Source: Myxococcales bacterium
Lineage (GTDB): Bacteria; Myxococcota_A; Polyangia; Polyangiales; Houyiibacteriaceae
Assembly: GCA_030622585.1 (NCBI GenBank)
Contig: JAUXFZ010000009.1
Coordinates: 1-16,372 of the forward strand
Length of the DNA: 16,372 nucleotides
Direction of reading: 5' to 3'
Numbering within the stretch: the first letter of the stretch is position 1; every line of letters starts with the position of its first letter. Position numbers and translations under genes: made by a program. The notes beneath the pieces were generated by a model that worked only from the letters and a program-made list of their open reading frames with translations, searched no databases and was not told the DNA's origin. Positions 13,821 through 16,372 of this stretch are shown piece after piece.

Positions 13821-15065
13821 TCAGGTTCCGAGAATGAAGCTCACGCTGGTGGTGCCGGAGCCGCCGATGTTCAGGGTTTGGACGTTTTTGGCGCCTTCGA
13901 CTTGATAGTCGCCTGCCTTGCCGGTGACTTGTTTGTGACAGTCGAGGACCTGGCGGACGCCGGTGGCGCCGACCGGGTGCCCGGCTCCAATGAGGCCGCC
14001 GCTCGGATTGATCGGGGTGCTGCCGTCGAAGGCGATGACGCCTTCCTCGATCGCTTTCCAGCTTTCACCGGGGGCGGTCAGGCCAAAGTGGTCGATCGCC
14101 ATGTATTCGGACGTGGTGAAGCAGTCATGGGTTTCGATTGCGTCGATGCCGCTCGTGTCCGCGATGCCGGCCCGCTTCTGGGCCGAGGTGACCGTGCTGC
14201 GAACGTGCGGCAAGACGTACTCGGAGTTGGCGCTCTCGGCGATCTTGTCATCGAAACGAATGCGCGCCGTGTTGTGTCCCCAGCCCTTGATGCGGGGGAT
14301 CGATTCGAGCGGGACACCGACCCGGTCCGCCCACTTCTTGGCGTACTCGGGTGAAGCCACCAACATTGCGGCGGCGCCGTCGGTCACCTGGGAGCAGTCC
14401 GAGATGTGGATGCGGCCGCCGATGGTGCCGTTGAACTCGTCGCGGCTCATCGCGTGCTCGTAGTTCATGTACCAGGTGCGGGTCTGCGCGTTCGGGTTGA
14501 GCTTCGCGTTGGCGTAGTTGATCGTGCTGATCATGGCGAGGTGCTCGTCCTTGAGGCCGTAGCGCTTATCGTACTCGTCGCCGAGCTTGCCGAAGAGCTT
14601 CGGGAACGGGAACTCGACGCCCTTGGCCTCGAGCTCGTACCAAGCTGCGGTGCCGAGGAAATCGCCACCTTCGCCTGGACCGACGCTTTTCATCTGCTCG
14701 ACACCGACGACGCAGGCCAAGTCGTAACGCCCTGCTTCGATCTCGGCCGAGGCCGCCAGGAGCGCGATGCTTCCCGACGCGCACGCGGCCTCATGGCGCG
14801 CGGTGGGAAGGCCGCTGAACGCCGGGTCGATCTCCAAGAAGAACGCGCCGAGGTGCCCCTGCTTGCTGTAGAGTTCTCCGGCGAAGTTGCCCGTGTGAGC
14901 CACGTCGATCTCGCTCGGTTCGATCTGGGTCTCTTCGAGCGCGCCAAGCACCGCTTCGCGCATCATGGCGACGAAGTGCTTCTTCTCTTTGCTCCAGTTA
15001 CGAGCAAAGTCCGTTTGGTAGCCGCCGAGAACGTAAACTTCTGGAATCTGTGCCATCTTTTTCAC
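13821..15065 (-). CDS. SCP2-type thiolase / acetyl-CoA C-acyltransferase family protein
   Basis: Probable last-step enzyme of acyl-CoA beta-oxidation, cleaving 3-ketoacyl-CoA with CoA to give acetyl-CoA, or the reverse condensation. Counting from the Met of MAQIPEV, the nucleophilic Cys is C92 in HEAACASGSIAL, His is H360 in NPSGGLIGAGHPVGATG, and C312 lies in ETHDCFTTSEY. The classical C-terminal CxG is absent; the same place reads NIGGSG (N396). In the SCP2-thiolase group the HDCF cysteine serves instead, so this group is indicated rather than PhbA/FadA. The length of 414 residues is typical. GTG 15065 has AAAGG (minus strand of 15071-15075) five bases upstream; ATG 15056 is the alternative. 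It begins 13 bases after the dehydrogenase stop, so the two form an operon. Chain-length preference cannot be read. Confidence 0.9.
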   Translation of the reverse strand: MKKMAQIPEVYVLGGYQTDFARNWSKEKKHFVAMMREAVLGALEETQIEPSEIDVAHTGNFAGELYSKQGHLGAFFLEIDPAFSGLPTARHEAACASGSIALLAASAEIEAGRYDLACVVGVEQMKSVGPGEGGDFLGTAAWYELEAKGVEFPFPKLFGKLGDEYDKRYGLKDEHLAMISTINYANAKLNPNAQTRTWYMNYEHAMSRDEFNGTIGGRIHISDCSQVTDGAAAMLVASPEYAKKWADRVGVPLESIPRIKGWGHNTARIRFDDKIAESANSEYVLPHVRSTVTSAQKRAGIADTSGIDAIETHDCFTTSEYMAIDHFGLTAPGESWKAIEEGVIAFDGSTPINPSGGLIGAGHPVGATGVRQVLDCHKQVTGKAGDYQVEGAKNVQTLNIGGSGTTSVSFILGT

Positions 15066-15078
15066 CAAAACCTTTCGC

Positions 15079-16372
15079 TCACGCGGCGACGAAGAACTTA
15101 CCCACGTTGACCTGTGGGTCATCGAAGAACGTTGTGCCCTCTTGGGCGTTTGCAAGTGCGGGCGGCACGGGAAGGCCTGCCTTGTCGATCATCTGGATGG
15201 TCGCCTTGAGCCCGATGGTGTCGACCAAGACGCTCGGTGGCGCCCAGTTGAAGCCGTAGCCCATGATGCGGTCGATCCCGGAGATGTCGTCGGTCACTTC
15301 GCCGACTCGGTGGAACGAGTAGCTGATGTATCCGGCGATCACCTTCTGCGCGATGGCCGCGTATGGCCCCGTGGCGGCTGCGAAGGCGCGCATGCCGTCG
15401 ACGTAGCGTCCCACGCGGTGCAGATTCGAAATCTCGTCGATGAAGCCGAGGTCCGGTCGCGAGAGAGAGGACTTTGCCACGTAATTTTGGGTCTTGGGGT
15501 CGAGGACGATCCGCCCGCCCGCGTCATCCTTACCGAAGAAGCCGCCGCCGGTCTTGCGACCCAGCACACCCTTCGCCATCAAATCGGCCATGAACCCCGG
15601 AAGCTTCAGCGTCTCGTGCGCCTCATCCGGAGCAAGCTCGTAAATGTTGTCGACGATCGCGCGGTGGATGTCCCAGCCGACGAGGTCGATCGTCGCAAGC
15701 GGCGTCAGCGCACGGCCGGTGTACGGACCAACCAGCTCGTCGATGAGAAGCGGCCCGTGCTCTTCGGCGAGGATCGCGCATTCGTTTAGAAGCTTGAAGC
15801 CGACCCGGTTGCCTGCGAAGCCCGGCGTGTCCGCCGTCCGCACCATCGCGCGCCCGAGCCGCTGCGTGCAGAATGCGTCGATGAAATCGACCAACCTGGG
15901 GTCGGTATCTTTGCCGGCGACCAACTCCGTGCCGACGATCACATTCGGCGGGTTGAAAAAGTGCAACCCGAGGAAATGCTTTCGGAACGAGTCGCTCCGG
16001 CCCTCGGCAAGCTGATTGATCGACAGCCCAGAGGTCACGGTGGCGACGATCGAATCCGGCCGGCGGACTTTGTCGATGCGGTCGAAGAACTCCTGCTTGA
16101 GCGGGAGTTGCTCGGTTACCGCTTCGAAGATCAGGTCCGCCTCTGCGACCACGCGATCGAAGTCTGCATCGTAGCTTCCGGTATCGACCCTCAGGGCCAC
16201 CGTGCTCGACCGCACCATCTTCACCGCTGCGGCAAGTCCGCCGTCTGCCTTTTCCTTGGTTCGCGCCAAGAAGGTCACCCGGGGTACCGCTGTTGTGAAC
16301 AGCGCCCCGCTTCCAAGGCCCATCGCGCCATTGGCACCGAGAACCACCACGTGTTTGATCGAGCGTGAGCTC
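15079..16372 (-). CDS. 3-hydroxyacyl-CoA dehydrogenase, FadN-like, without C-terminal hydratase domain (5' end outside window)
   Basis: Oxidises L-3-hydroxyacyl-CoA to 3-ketoacyl-CoA with NAD in beta-oxidation. The frame is open to the right edge: the visible protein starts SSRSIKHVVVLGANGAMGLG, so the true start is probably just outside, although GTG 16350 is possible. The NAD domain has a variant glycine loop (GANGAMG), TSGLSINQLAEGRSD, the catalytic-His segment FLGLHFFNPP, and DTPGFAGNRVGF leading into the C-terminal domain. A second C-terminal helical repeat ends near YGFNWAPPSVLVDTIGL. Order and wording resemble the first half of B. subtilis FadN, in which an enoyl-CoA hydratase domain follows; here the protein stops soon after, at GKFFVAA. 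The hydratase must therefore be encoded elsewhere, unless it lies N-terminally off-window. It is followed after 13 bases by the thiolase. Confidence 0.9.
   Translation of the reverse strand, partial: SSRSIKHVVVLGANGAMGLGSGALFTTAVPRVTFLARTKEKADGGLAAAVKMVRSSTVALRVDTGSYDADFDRVVAEADLIFEAVTEQLPLKQEFFDRIDKVRRPDSIVATVTSGLSINQLAEGRSDSFRKHFLGLHFFNPPNVIVGTELVAGKDTDPRLVDFIDAFCTQRLGRAMVRTADTPGFAGNRVGFKLLNECAILAEEHGPLLIDELVGPYTGRALTPLATIDLVGWDIHRAIVDNIYELAPDEAHETLKLPGFMADLMAKGVLGRKTGGGFFGKDDAGGRIVLDPKTQNYVAKSSLSRPDLGFIDEISNLHRVGRYVDGMRAFAAATGPYAAIAQKVIAGYISYSFHRVGEVTDDISGIDRIMGYGFNWAPPSVLVDTIGLKATIQMIDKAGLPVPPALANAQEGTTFFDDPQVNVGKFFVAA

Noticed and set aside
15066..15155. N-terminal extension of the thiolase frame
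   Set aside because: It overlaps the end of the dehydrogenase in another frame, is Ser/Arg-rich and has no thiolase similarity.
1..16372. Mobile elements, CRISPR arrays, tRNA/rRNA genes, phage or toxin-antitoxin genes
   Set aside because: I read both strands and found no transposase or integrase motifs, no spaced repeats, no tRNA-like cloverleaf and no abrupt change in base composition apart from the short AT-rich Fur site.

Overview
This is a GC-rich, almost fully coding bacterial segment that reads as core metabolism rather than an accessory island. I see no tRNA, rRNA, CRISPR array, insertion sequence, integrase or phage gene. The gene set (FadN-like dehydrogenase plus SCP2-type thiolase, bacterial-type ProRS with a Cys4 editing region, a TPR-type Slt, split-type PntA, L-2-hydroxyglutarate oxidase family) fits a Gram-negative, high-GC bacterium. 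A deltaproteobacterial or myxococcal relative is my guess from protein style only. No gene-free stretch exceeds 300 bases; the longest is 836-1026, the pntA/tkt divergent spacer.

Left region (1-3540): a 5' portion of the transhydrogenase subunit pntA (minus) diverges from a complete transketolase (plus). Transketolase converges on thiol peroxidase tpx (minus), and a 14-bp perfect palindrome contains both stop codons. Both pntA and tkt bear on NADPH and pentose-phosphate balance.

Iron region (3541-7253, plus): feoA and feoB form a tight ferrous-iron uptake operon, with a 4-base start/stop overlap. It is preceded by a 19-base Fur box matching the classical consensus at 16 of 19 positions, placed inside a plausible promoter whose start point would fall at the feoA GTG. 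Right after feoB, behind a three-copy 12-bp tandem repeat, is a 54-residue single-pass membrane protein resembling FeoB-associated small proteins. A metallophosphoesterase follows. A hairpin with a T-tract in the minus direction lies at the end of the small gene.

Right region (7250-16372, all minus): reading in the direction of transcription, it runs from a FadN-like 3-hydroxyacyl-CoA dehydrogenase (cut by the window edge) to an SCP2-type thiolase, a GC hairpin, proS, a 67-residue membrane protein, a large lytic transglycosylase, an L-2-hydroxyglutarate oxidase-family flavoprotein and thioredoxin reductase. The first two form a fatty-acid or acyl-CoA degradation pair. The following five are close enough to be co-transcribed. 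TrxB and Tpx, at opposite sides of the feo operon, are functionally linked through thioredoxin, so peroxide defence flanks iron import.

Nothing here is clearly a new multi-gene system. The best leads are the feo promoter and possible leaderless feoA, the low-cysteine FeoB-associated protein, the unassigned membrane protein between proS and slt, and a FadN-like dehydrogenase without its hydratase domain.
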